Part shown: in pieces, positions 19,881 to 30,537 of the stretch
Layout of the letters: each line of letters begins with the position of its first letter
How positions within the stretch are numbered: the stretch's first letter is position 1
From: Dietzia sp. ANT_WB102
Lineage (GTDB): Bacteria > Actinomycetota > Actinomycetes > Mycobacteriales > Mycobacteriaceae
Assembly (NCBI RefSeq): GCF_008369165.1
Contig: NZ_VOBA01000001.1
Span: 2,411,630 to 2,475,629 of the forward strand
Length of the DNA: 64,000 nt
Direction of reading: 5' to 3'
Made by a program: the position numbers and the translations under genes
Notes under the pieces: model-generated
Database searches by the model: none
Seen by the model: the letters and a program-made list of their open reading frames with translations, nothing else
Told to the model about the DNA's origin: nothing

Positions 19881-21118
19881 GTGCTCCGTCCCGGCCGGAC
19901 GCGGACCCGGCGGCCGTCCACCTCGTCGGCACCGGCCCCGGTCCCGTCGATCTACTCACCGTTCGCGCGTCCCGGCTCATCGCCATGAGCGGCACCGTGC
20001 TGGTCGACCGGGACACGGTCAGCCCGGCGGCGCTGGGACTGTGCCCGCCCACTGCCCAGGTAATCGACGCGAGCGACCTGAGGCCGGCGGACGCGGTCGC
20101 GCGGATGCGCGAGGCCCTCGACCGGGGCGATCGGGTCGTCCGGCTCTACCTGGGCGACCCCACGCAACACCCCGACGTCCCGGCGCAGACGCGTGCCCTC
20201 GACGCCGTCGGGATCCCCTGGGAGCTCGTCCCCGGGGTCCGGGCTGGCGCCCCGGCCGCCGCCACCTCGGATCTGCAACCGATGCCGCAGCCCCCGTCGC
20301 AGCATGCTCCGCCGCTGCCCGCTCAGCCGTCGCCCGTCGCCCAGCCCGAAACTGCGATGCCGGGTGGGTCGCCGGGCCTGATCCTGGTTTTGGGGGGCAC
20401 CGGCGAGGCTCGCCGGCTGGCAGATCTCATGGCCACCGCCGGACTGGAGGTGGTGACCTCGCTGGCGGGGAAGGTGACCCGCCCGCGGCTGCCGCGCGGA
20501 GAGGTGCGAATCGGCGGGTTCGGCGGCGCTGAGGAGCTGGCGCTCTGGCTGCGGGAGAACGGCGCCAGTGCCATCATCGACGCCACCGACCCGTTCGCGG
20601 ACGAGATCTCCGCCTCCGCGGTCGGCGCCGCACGCGAGACGGGCACGCCGTTGCTCCGCCTCCTCCGCCCGCCGTGGACCGAGCAACCGGGCGACGAGTG
20701 GATCGAGGTCCCGGACATGCGGACGGCAGCCCACGTAGTGCGGGAACGCTTCCGCCGACCGATGCTCACGGTGGGCAAGCAGGGCGCGTCGGCGTTCGCC
20801 GGCGACACCCGTGGGTCGTATCTCATCCGGTGCTCGGAGCCGCCGCCCGGTGCACTCCCGCACCGCTACCTGTTGGTGTTGGACCGGGGGCCGTTCGGTG
20901 TGGACTCCGAGCGGACACTGATGTCCCGGCACCGGATCGATGTCCTGGTCACCCGCAACAGCGGTGGATCCGCGTCCGGCGCCAAGCTCGCGGCAGCCCG
21001 CGACCTGCGTATCCCGGTCGTGATGGTGGAGCGTCCCGAAGCCCCGACGGCACCGGAAACCGTCCACTCTGTCGACGACGCCGCCCGCTGGCTGGTCGAG
21101 CGGTTCGGCTCGCGCTGA
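19877..21118 (+). CDS. cobK: Half tetrapyrrole methylase fused to precorrin-6A reductase CobK
   Basis: A 413-residue two-part protein. Residues about 8-135 resemble only the N-terminal half of a CobM-type tetrapyrrole methylase: AVHLVGTGPGPVDLLTVRA, VVRLYLGDPTQH and PWELVPGVRAGAPAAA. The second SAM-binding subdomain is missing and is replaced by a Pro/Gln linker of about 35 residues. Residues about 170-413 form a full CobK, starting LILVLGGTGEARRLADLM with IIDATDPFADEIS and VLVTRNSGGSASGAKLAAA, which reduces precorrin-6A with NADPH. Either CobK is active with a relic domain, or the whole gene is drifting. GTG start overlaps the SDR stop. Confidence 0.85.
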   Translation: MSAPSRPDADPAAVHLVGTGPGPVDLLTVRASRLIAMSGTVLVDRDTVSPAALGLCPPTAQVIDASDLRPADAVARMREALDRGDRVVRLYLGDPTQHPDVPAQTRALDAVGIPWELVPGVRAGAPAAATSDLQPMPQPPSQHAPPLPAQPSPVAQPETAMPGGSPGLILVLGGTGEARRLADLMATAGLEVVTSLAGKVTRPRLPRGEVRIGGFGGAEELALWLRENGASAIIDATDPFADEISASAVGAARETGTPLLRLLRPPWTEQPGDEWIEVPDMRTAAHVVRERFRRPMLTVGKQGASAFAGDTRGSYLIRCSEPPPGALPHRYLLVLDRGPFGVDSERTLMSRHRIDVLVTRNSGGSASGAKLAAARDLRIPVVMVERPEAPTAPETVHSVDDAARWLVERFGSR

Positions 21119-21145
21119 GATCCCACCTCACGCGGAGGTCACACC

Positions 21146-22078
21146 TCACGCTGAGCCGGTCGCCCAGGGCGACTCCGCGTCAAAGATCATCCCCATCGGG
21201 GCCAGCACTCGCACGACCTGTTCGGCCATGTCCTCGGTGAGTTCGTGCAGGCCGATCACGCGGTCGGAGGAGATGGTGCTCGGGCGCTCCACCGCGCCGA
21301 GGAATTCGGCGAGCCGGGCGGGGACGACGCCGTCGGGGACCACCGCGAGCAGACTGACGAGCCCGTCTGCAGTGTCGATCCACCCCACCCGCGGGACCAC
21401 CACGGCGGTGACGGGAGTGGCGCCCGGAGTGGCATCCGAGACGGGGATGGTGCGGGGGTGGGAACCCAGGGCGTCGACGACGAGTTGGTGCAGCGCGCCG
21501 GACCGGGGCACCCGCTCAGGTCCGGCCGAACTGGCGAATCGCGCCGCTACATCGACCAACACGGTCGCCGCGTCGGCCACCTCGGCCCGGTAAGGGACCT
21601 CACGGCCCGCGACGTGAAAATGCACGCTGCCGTCGGTTCCGTCGATAGCGACCGCCAGGTCCGGGGAGTGCGCCAAGACGTCGCCCGAACTGTCGTCGAT
21701 CCCGAACAGAATCTGCTCGCCCAGTGCTTCGGTCTCGTCGCGGTCGACGAGGGCCGCGCTGAGCCGGTCGGGCAGATCACCCAATTCCCGCCGGCCGTCG
21801 AGGCGCCCGGCGAGGGGGGAGGCGATGATGTCTCGGCCCCTCGGGTGGGAGATGCGAGACGGTAAACCTGCAGCCGCGAGATCCCGCGCCGCGACCGCGA
21901 CAGGGCCATGGTCCGCGCCCACAATCCGGGTGCCTCCACCCGTCGTGAGTTGCACGTCGCCCCGATGTCCGGCGGCGAGTGCAGCCAGGGCGGTCCAGTT
22001 GTGGTGGCTCAGCCTGCCGCCGGGAAAACGCAGTGCTCCCCCGGGACGGGGTGAGCTGGCCCCGTGGGTATCGGTCAT
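21146..22078 (-). CDS. CobG-like precorrin-3B synthase homologue without cysteines
   Basis: A 310-residue protein with the ferredoxin-like half-domains of the nitrite/sulfite reductase superfamily as in CobG: GALRFPGGRLSHHNW at the start, RDIIASPLAGRLDGRRELGDL in the middle, and a second repeat with PRVGWIDTADGLVSLLAVVPDG. CobG needs an Fe-S cluster for oxygenation of precorrin-3A, held by four cysteines; I find no cysteine anywhere in this protein. It is therefore unlikely to do the CobG reaction. The ATG at 22078 is preferred over a TTG three codons upstream. It faces the CobK fusion gene tail to tail. Confidence 0.75.
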   Translation of the reverse strand: MTDTHGASSPRPGGALRFPGGRLSHHNWTALAALAAGHRGDVQLTTGGGTRIVGADHGPVAVAARDLAAAGLPSRISHPRGRDIIASPLAGRLDGRRELGDLPDRLSAALVDRDETEALGEQILFGIDDSSGDVLAHSPDLAVAIDGTDGSVHFHVAGREVPYRAEVADAATVLVDVAARFASSAGPERVPRSGALHQLVVDALGSHPRTIPVSDATPGATPVTAVVVPRVGWIDTADGLVSLLAVVPDGVVPARLAEFLGAVERPSTISSDRVIGLHELTEDMAEQVVRVLAPMGMIFDAESPWATGSA

Positions 22079-22147
22079 AGGAGCCAAGCGTAGGCGCGGG
22101 GGGTGGGCGGCCCGGCCGCCGGTCCGGACTCGGGGATAATCGGCCCC

Positions 22148-23047
22148 ATGACCGCTTTCCTGGCCACCGGGGGCCGCGTGCTCACGCCCGCCTCACGAGA
22201 CGCAACCGCCCTGGCCCACGAGAACGGGCTCATCGTGTGGGCCGGCTCCGACACTCCGGGGCCCGCACTCTTCCCGGACGCCGAGCGGATCGACCTGGAA
22301 GGGGACTGGGTGGCACCGGCGTTCGTCGAGTTGCTTCCCGAGCGCCTAGACCTCACAGCCGCGGCGTCCCGAGGAGTGGTGCCCGCCGATCTGCCCGCCG
22401 CCCACGCCCCGGAGTCGGTCGAGGAGCGGGTGCGCGCGGGGCAGCGGGTGGTGCTCGGTCCAGACGAAGACCCGACACAGTTCGCCGCCGAGCTCACCCG
22501 CCTCGCCGCGGAACTCGGGGGGCCGGCTGTCGCCAGATGTATCCCTGTACTCGTCGGCGGGGCCGGGGTCATCGACGACGACACACTCGCCTCGCTGGCC
22601 GCCGTGGGCACCGTCATCGTCCTGCGACCGCTCGTCGACGACCTGACCGGTACAGACCTCGTGCGCATCGCCGCCTCCGGGGTCGCTCTGGCCGCGTCGA
22701 TGCGGGTCGGCGACGAGGTCCGGCCGTGGGACACCCTCCGCGCATTGACCTCTGTGGACGGCGGTCGGGGACTGTCACCGCGGGCAGCGTTCATTGCGAC
22801 CACCCGGGGCGCCCGCCGAGCCGCCGGCGCACGAGACGGCATGGCGGGCACGCTCACACCAGGTGCCCCGGCCACCTTCGCGCGGTGGGAGACCGGGCAG
22901 TTGGCCGTGGTCGCCGCCGACGACGCCGTCCAGCGGTGGTCCACCGACCCCCGCTCGGGTGTCCCGCCGATGCCAGACCTCACCGGCCCCGACCCCGTTC
23001 TGCACGCGCTCGTGGTGGACGGCCTACCCGCCGACCCCGCAGTCTGA
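22148..23047 (+). CDS. Degenerate amidohydrolase-like protein
   Basis: A 299-residue protein with the outline of an amidohydrolase: FLATGGRVLTPA at the N-terminus, then IDLEGDWVAPAFVEL where active enzymes have a PGFxDxHxH metal-binding motif. That HxH is absent, and the C-terminal part SPRAAFIATTRGARRAAG with AGTLTPGAPATF resembles the closing strands of the family. Catalytic metal binding therefore looks lost. Its stop shares one base with the lnt start (TGATG), so it is translationally coupled to lnt-ppm1 and may have a role connected with the envelope. Confidence 0.65.
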   Translation: MTAFLATGGRVLTPASRDATALAHENGLIVWAGSDTPGPALFPDAERIDLEGDWVAPAFVELLPERLDLTAAASRGVVPADLPAAHAPESVEERVRAGQRVVLGPDEDPTQFAAELTRLAAELGGPAVARCIPVLVGGAGVIDDDTLASLAAVGTVIVLRPLVDDLTGTDLVRIAASGVALAASMRVGDEVRPWDTLRALTSVDGGRGLSPRAAFIATTRGARRAAGARDGMAGTLTPGAPATFARWETGQLAVVAADDAVQRWSTDPRSGVPPMPDLTGPDPVLHALVVDGLPADPAV

Positions 23048-24633
23048 TGCCACTGCTGCTCGGGCTGCCGCTCGCGGCCGCCTCCGGGGCTCTGCTGGCG
23101 GCGTCGTTCCCTCCGGTCGGACTGTGGTGGACCGCGCTACTCGCGATCGCCCTCCTCGTCGTCGTCCTGGCCCCCTACCGCGGCACCGCGATCCGGGCGC
23201 GCACAGGCGCGCTCCTCGGGTTCACCTCCGGACTCGTGTTCTTCCTGCTCCTGGTCCCGTGGGTGGGTCTGTACGTGGGTGCCTACGCGTCGTGGGGATT
23301 GTCTCTGGTCGAGGCGCTGTACCTCGCGGCATTCGGCGCCGGCGCCGCGATCATCCTGCGCACCGGGCTCGGCCCCGGGGCGCGTGTGGGCCCACGCGCG
23401 CTGGGCGCCGTGCTCGGGGTCGCCGGCTGGTGGTCCCTGTGGGAGTGGATCCGCTCTTCCTGGCCGTGGGGCGGCTTCCCGTGGGGTCGACTGGCGTTCG
23501 GACAGGCCGACGGTCCACTGTTGCCCCTGGCCTCGCTGGGCGGCACCCCACTACTCGGGTTCGTCGTGGCCTCTGTGGGCGCGACGATCGGCGCCGCGCT
23601 CCTCCTCCTCGCGCGGAGGAAACGGCCCCTTCGCGCCGTCACCAGCCTGCTGGCGGTGCCACTGGTGACCGTGGGGCTCGTCGTCGCCGCGCCCCTCGCC
23701 CGGACCGGCGGCGAGCCCACCGAAACCGTCGAGATCGCTGCGATCCAAGGCAACGTCCCGCGTCTCGGTCTGGACTTCAACGCCCAACGCCGCGCGGTGT
23801 TGGAGAACCACTTGCGCGTCACCGCTGAGTACGCCGACGACGTCGAGGACGGGAGCCAGACGCCACCGGACATCGTGCTGTGGCCGGAGAACGCCTCCGA
23901 CATCTCGCCACTGTCCGACCGTCTCGCCGGTGCCCAGATCAGCGCGCTGTCCCGACGTCTGGAGGCGCCGATCCTGGTGGGCACCGTCCTGCCCACCGGC
24001 GAGGGCCGGGAGGCCACCAACTCCTACCTGGTGTGGGACGGCCGCTCCTCCGGGGACCCGGTTGTGGACCGCCACGACAAGAAGTACATCCAGCCGTTCG
24101 GCGAGTGGCTCCCGCTGCGGGAGCCACTCGAAGCACTGTTCCCGATCGCCCGGACCGCGGGCCACTTCGTCCCCGGCGATGGCGACGGGCTCGTCACCGC
24201 GGCCGGGGTGGACCTCGGAGTGGCAATCTGTTTCGAGGTGGCCTTCGACACCGCCGCCCGCGAGCCCGTCTCCCGCGGCGCGCAGATCCTCACCGTCCCC
24301 ACCAACAACGCCACCTTCGGCCGCTCACCCATGACCTACCAGCAACTGGCCATGTCCCGGGTTCGAGCCGTGGAGCACAACGTGCCCGTGCTGATCGCAG
24401 CGACCAGCGGCGTCAGCGCCGTGATCGGGCCTGACGGCACTGTCCGCGCAGAGTCCGGCATCTTCGAGCCAGCAGTGCTGGCGGCGCAGGTCGAGGTGGG
24501 AGGGGCCGGTACGATAGCAACCCGACTGGGCGGCATCCTGCAGACGGTGTGCTGTCTCATCGGGCTCGTCGCACTGACATGGGCGCTGGTCCGCACCTGG
24601 CAACGACCCGCGACCCGAACCGAGGAGAAGTAA
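23047..24633 (+). CDS. lnt: Apolipoprotein N-acyltransferase Lnt
   Basis: A 528-residue membrane enzyme that adds the third acyl chain to lipoproteins. The N-terminal 215 residues hold about six to seven hydrophobic helices. The nitrilase-like periplasmic domain carries the triad E281 (VLWPENAS), K346 (DKKYIQPFGEW) and C395 (GVAICFEVAF). A final helix (TVCCLIGLVALTWALV) anchors the C-terminus. In M. tuberculosis this domain is fused to the mannose transferase; here the TAA stop is immediately followed by the GTG of ppm1, so they are separate but adjacent genes, as in Corynebacterium. Confidence 0.95.
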   Translation: MPLLLGLPLAAASGALLAASFPPVGLWWTALLAIALLVVVLAPYRGTAIRARTGALLGFTSGLVFFLLLVPWVGLYVGAYASWGLSLVEALYLAAFGAGAAIILRTGLGPGARVGPRALGAVLGVAGWWSLWEWIRSSWPWGGFPWGRLAFGQADGPLLPLASLGGTPLLGFVVASVGATIGAALLLLARRKRPLRAVTSLLAVPLVTVGLVVAAPLARTGGEPTETVEIAAIQGNVPRLGLDFNAQRRAVLENHLRVTAEYADDVEDGSQTPPDIVLWPENASDISPLSDRLAGAQISALSRRLEAPILVGTVLPTGEGREATNSYLVWDGRSSGDPVVDRHDKKYIQPFGEWLPLREPLEALFPIARTAGHFVPGDGDGLVTAAGVDLGVAICFEVAFDTAAREPVSRGAQILTVPTNNATFGRSPMTYQQLAMSRVRAVEHNVPVLIAATSGVSAVIGPDGTVRAESGIFEPAVLAAQVEVGGAGTIATRLGGILQTVCCLIGLVALTWALVRTWQRPATRTEEK

Positions 24634-25413
24634 GTGACCGAACCCACGATGCCGGATGACCGCGTGCCGTCCGCGCGCACGCTGGTGATCATCCCGACCT
24701 ATAACGAGCGGGAGAACCTTCCCGGTGTCGTGGAACGTTTGCTCGCCGCAGCCCCCGAGGTGTCGGTCCTCATCGCCGACGACAACAGTCCCGACGGCAC
24801 CGGAGACGTAGCGGACCAACTCGCCGCCGACGACATCCGCGGCCGCATCAGCGTGATGCACCGCAAGGTGAAGGACGGCCTGGGGGCCGCCTACATCGCC
24901 GGGTTCCGCTGGGGACTGGAGCGCGGTTACACCGTGCTCGTGGAGATGGACGCCGACGGCAGCCACCCTCCCGAGCGGCTACCTGCGATGCTCGAGGCCG
25001 TCGACACTGGTGCAGACCTGGCGATCGGATCGCGGTACGTCCCCGGCGGCGCGGTGGTCAACTGGCCATGGCAGCGGCACGTCATCTCCCGCGGCGGCAA
25101 CGTGTACTCCCGCATCATGCTGGGCGTGGGAATCAAGGACATCACCGCCGGATACCGCGCGTACCGTGCTGACGCTCTGGCAGAGCTGGACCTCGGCTCC
25201 ATCGAGTCGAAGGGCTACTGCTTCCAGATCGACATGACGTGGCGCCTGCTGAACAACAACCGCCGGGTTGTGGAGGTGCCCATCACCTTCACCGAACGCA
25301 CTGTTGGCCAGTCCAAGATGAGCGAGTCGATCTTCCGCGAGGCCGCGGTCAATGTGGCCCGCTGGGGCTGGGAAAAGCGTCGCGCCCAACTCCAGGCACT
25401 CCTCGGCCGCTGA
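24634..25413 (+). CDS. ppm1: Polyprenol monophosphomannose synthase Ppm1
   Basis: A 259-residue GT2 glycosyltransferase that makes polyprenyl-phosphate-mannose from GDP-mannose, the donor for lipoarabinomannan, lipomannan and protein mannosylation. Motifs: [15 protein letters not shown] at residues 16-30, [12 protein letters not shown], and the metal-binding DADGSHPPE with D106/D108. No C-terminal membrane helices, so it likely relies on Lnt for membrane association. GTG start directly follows the lnt stop. Confidence 0.95.
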   Translation: MTEPTMPDDRVPSARTLVIIPTYNERENLPGVVERLLAAAPEVSVLIADDNSPDGTGDVADQLAADDIRGRISVMHRKVKDGLGAAYIAGFRWGLERGYTVLVEMDADGSHPPERLPAMLEAVDTGADLAIGSRYVPGGAVVNWPWQRHVISRGGNVYSRIMLGVGIKDITAGYRAYRADALAELDLGSIESKGYCFQIDMTWRLLNNNRRVVEVPITFTERTVGQSKMSESIFREAAVNVARWGWEKRRAQLQALLGR

Positions 25414-25424
25414 CCCCACCAAAC

Positions 25425-25468
25425 GACGAACGCCCCGGCCCGCGCTGAGCGGGGCCGGGGCGTTCGTC
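25425..25468. terminator. Strong stem-loop between ppm1 and rbpA
   Basis: ACGAACGCCCCGGCC (25426-25440) pairs exactly with GGCCGGGGCGTTCGT (25453-25467), extendable by one pair at each end, with a loop of about ten bases. It lies between convergent genes and should terminate both transcripts. Confidence 0.8.
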
Positions 25469-25494
25469 ACCGGGTGGGGCCCAGTGGGGACCGT

Positions 25495-25839
25495 CTAACG
25501 CGCGCCAGCGCGGCGCCGCTTCTTGAGCAGGTCCATCCGCTCCTTGAGCAGGTCCTCGAGCTCCTCCAGGGAGCGACGCTCGAGCAGCATGTCCCAGTGG
25601 GTGCGCGGAGGCTTGCCCTTCTTGACCTCGACCGCGGGACCGTCGATGAGCTGGCCCTCCTGGCCGTTCTTACACATCCAGGTGCCGGGGATCTCGGCGT
25701 CATCGGCGAACGGGACCTCGTAGACCTCACCATTGGGGGTCTGATACCGGGCCATACGTCGGGGCGCGAGGTCTGTGTCCCGGTCGGTCTCGTAGCTCAC
25801 CGCACCGAGGCGGCTGCCCCTGAGGACTCGATCTGCCAT
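25495..25839 (-). CDS. rbpA: RNA polymerase-binding protein RbpA
   Basis: A 114-residue actinobacterial transcription factor that binds SigA and the RNA polymerase beta' subunit and stabilises open complexes. MADRVLRGSRLGAVSYETDR is the typical N-terminal tail, the central barrel carries TWMCKNGQEGQLID, and the C-terminal sigma-interacting helix is WDMLLERRSLEELEDLLKE. A ribosome site AAGGAG lies just before the ATG at 25839. The partner sigA is at 58622 in this window. Confidence 0.97.
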   Translation of the reverse strand: MADRVLRGSRLGAVSYETDRDTDLAPRRMARYQTPNGEVYEVPFADDAEIPGTWMCKNGQEGQLIDGPAVEVKKGKPPRTHWDMLLERRSLEELEDLLKERMDLLKKRRRAGAR

Positions 25840-25995
25840 GCGAACTCCTTCTGCCGTGTTCGTCTGCGTCAATACGTGCGGATAGACACGACGCTGCGTG
25901 GTTCCTGCCTGTATCAACGCCAGAGGAACCCCCAAATGTTCCCACGTGCTGACGCCACGGGCCACTCCGGGGCCGAGCTGGGTAGCCTCACACCC

Positions 25996-26352
25996 GTGGA
26001 ACCCGACGCCCGCCCCGATCCGGCCGCGCCCCGGAGGGGCGAGGCGTCCTGTGCCTGGTGCGGGCGCCCAGTGGACGAGGGTGGGGCCGGCCGCCGACGC
26101 CGCTATTGCCGACGATCGTGCCGTCAGCGGGCCTATGAGCAGCGTCGCTCCCTGCGGATGCAGGACCTGCCCGAAGGCACGGTCGTGCTCTCGGAGGTCG
26201 AATCGACCGACCTGATGGACCGAATGTTCCAGCTGCGCTGCGCATGCGAGGACCTGCAGATCGCGATCGCCGAGGGCGAGGACCCCGCCGAACTCGCGCG
26301 CATGTCCGACGACCTTGTCGCGGCCGCGAGACGGGCCGAGCGGCTGCGGTGA
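25996..26352 (+). CDS. Small Cys-rich protein with CxxC/CRQRAYE motif (Rv2049c-like)
   Basis: A 118-residue protein with SCAWCGRPV and RYCRRSCRQRAYEQRR near residues 18-55, four or more cysteines that could bind one zinc, followed by a helical acidic region to the end. The CR-S-CRQRAYE signature is common in short actinobacterial proteins next to rbpA. Function unknown; nucleic-acid binding would fit a small zinc ribbon. Start uncertain: GTG at 25996 is used, but an in-frame ATG at 25936 with AGAGGA upstream is possible. The stop overlaps the GTG of the next gene by four bases. Confidence 0.75.
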   Translation: MEPDARPDPAAPRRGEASCAWCGRPVDEGGAGRRRRYCRRSCRQRAYEQRRSLRMQDLPEGTVVLSEVESTDLMDRMFQLRCACEDLQIAIAEGEDPAELARMSDDLVAAARRAERLR

Positions 26353-28061
26353 ACACCGTCATCTCGACGCTCCAGGTGTGGTGGGACCGGTGGCGGCTCT
26401 CCGTCACCGGCCTCGTCGTGGCCGCGCTGGCGGCATGGGTCTCACTCATGCCCTCGCTGCTGCCGCGCGCCTGGAACTACCAGGGACTGGTCACCGGTGT
26501 ATCGATGCTGGTGGGGTACGGGTTCGGCGTGGCCCTACGGGCCCTCTGGAGGCGGGTCGTAGCACCGCGAATCAGCCTCCACCCCGACGTCCTCGCTGTC
26601 GGTGACCGTCTCCTCACGTTTGCCCGCCTGTCCGCGCCGTACCTCCTCGTCGTCTACCTCATCACGGCCACCGCCACCGCGATCCGGTGGCAGGACCAGG
26701 TCTCGGACCTGGTCGAGTCACCTCGACCTCCGTGGGCCGACTACATGAAGATCCCGTGGGTCGCCCTGGGGACCTTCGTCGCATTGCTCGTTGCGGCCCG
26801 CGTGATCCGCGCGGGATACCGGTGGCTCGTCCGCGTGGTCGGCCACCGGTTCGGGATGGGGGAGTACACCGCCCGGCTCGCGGGCGTCATGGTGGTGGCC
26901 ATGCTGGCGCTGGGAATCGTCCAGGGTGTCGTGCCGCGCCTGTTCTTCGAGGGCGCCAACCGGATCTTCAGCAGTCAGAACGACGAGGACCTCCCCAATT
27001 CGCGGCCACCGGCGGCACCCGAGCGTTCCGGGTCACCGGGCTCGTTCGTGCAATTCGCAGACCTGGGACTGCAGGGCCGGAGGTTCGTCAGTGGTGGACT
27101 CGACGCGGAGCGGTTGAGCGAATTGCTGGGGGAGGACGCGTCCGAGCCGATCCGTGCGTACGCCGGCCTGGAATCCGCGCCGTCCCACGACGAGCGTTCC
27201 GCGTTGGTGGTGGCCGAGTTGGAGCGGACCCGGGCGTGGGAGCGCGAGACGGTGGTGATCGCCCCGACCACCGGCACCGGGTGGATCAACCCGAACGCCG
27301 CGCAGGCCATCGAGCTTCTCTCCGGCGGCGACGTGGCGATAGTGGGCACCCAGTATTCGTATCTGCCCAGTTGGATCTCGTTCCTCGCCGACCGCGAGAA
27401 GGCGGAGGCGGCGGGTCGGTCGTTGATCGAGGCGGTGGTGGAGTGGCGCGACTCGCTGCCCCCGGAGCGGCCGAGACCGAAGTTGTACGTCTACGGCGAG
27501 AGTCTGGGCACCCAGGCCGGCGAGGCCGCGTTCTCTGGCATTCGCGACATCCGGGCGACCGTGGACGGGGTGCTGTGGCTCGGACCGCCCAACTCAAACC
27601 ACATCTGGCACTCGTTGGTCGAGCGGCGTGACCCGGGAACCCCGGTCACTGAGCCGGTGTACGCGGACGGGCTGCTGGTGCGATTCTCCGAGAATCCCGC
27701 TGAGTTCCGTGACGACGACACCCCGTGGATCCCGCCGCACGTTCTGTACGTCCAACACGCAACCGACCCGGTGGTGTGGTGGACCCCGGACCTGCTGTTC
27801 AACCGCCCCGCATGGCTCGCCGAGCCGCCAGGCAAGGGTCGACATCCCGGCATGGTCTACATGCCCGTGGTGACCCTTTTCCAGGTCACCGCCGATCTCG
27901 GCAACGCGATCGGCGGGTCACAGGGGTACGGGCACCTCTACGATCGGCAGATCCTCGACGGGTGGGCGGCCGCGACGGGCCGCGCGGGATGGGACGACGA
28001 CGAGTTCGAGCGGTTCGCCCGACTGCACGCGATCGCCATGGAACAACAGGACCGCGGTTGA
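26349..28061 (+). CDS. Membrane-anchored alpha/beta-hydrolase family protein
   Basis: A 570-residue protein. Residues about 15-215 have four or five hydrophobic helices (LSVTGLVVAALAAWVSLMPSL, YLLVVYLITATATA, ALGTFVALLVAARVI, MVVAMLALGIVQGVV). A predicted extracytoplasmic or cytoplasmic alpha/beta-hydrolase domain follows with nucleophile elbow VYGESLGTQAG (Ser near residue 385). This is the Abhydrolase_9 type of Actinobacteria, whose substrate is unknown. Coupled by GTGA overlap to the small Cys-rich gene. Lipid or cell-envelope ester hydrolysis is a reasonable guess only. Confidence 0.82.
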   Translation: MNTVISTLQVWWDRWRLSVTGLVVAALAAWVSLMPSLLPRAWNYQGLVTGVSMLVGYGFGVALRALWRRVVAPRISLHPDVLAVGDRLLTFARLSAPYLLVVYLITATATAIRWQDQVSDLVESPRPPWADYMKIPWVALGTFVALLVAARVIRAGYRWLVRVVGHRFGMGEYTARLAGVMVVAMLALGIVQGVVPRLFFEGANRIFSSQNDEDLPNSRPPAAPERSGSPGSFVQFADLGLQGRRFVSGGLDAERLSELLGEDASEPIRAYAGLESAPSHDERSALVVAELERTRAWERETVVIAPTTGTGWINPNAAQAIELLSGGDVAIVGTQYSYLPSWISFLADREKAEAAGRSLIEAVVEWRDSLPPERPRPKLYVYGESLGTQAGEAAFSGIRDIRATVDGVLWLGPPNSNHIWHSLVERRDPGTPVTEPVYADGLLVRFSENPAEFRDDDTPWIPPHVLYVQHATDPVVWWTPDLLFNRPAWLAEPPGKGRHPGMVYMPVVTLFQVTADLGNAIGGSQGYGHLYDRQILDGWAAATGRAGWDDDEFERFARLHAIAMEQQDRG

Positions 28062-28128
28062 CGCACTTTCCCGCCCCGGACCCACGGTCTAACGTTGCAC
28101 CTGAACGGACAGGGTGAGGAGACCCGGG

Positions 28129-30483
<2,355 letters not shown>

Positions 30484-30537
30484 ACCGGGACCCGCAGTGC
30501 GCGCTCAGCCGAGCGTCGCCCCCATTCGCCGGCACTG

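Noticed and set aside
20041-20532. Separate CobM gene in another frame
   Set aside because: The frame is a shadow; the half methylase is in frame with CobK and no frameshift would restore the missing half.
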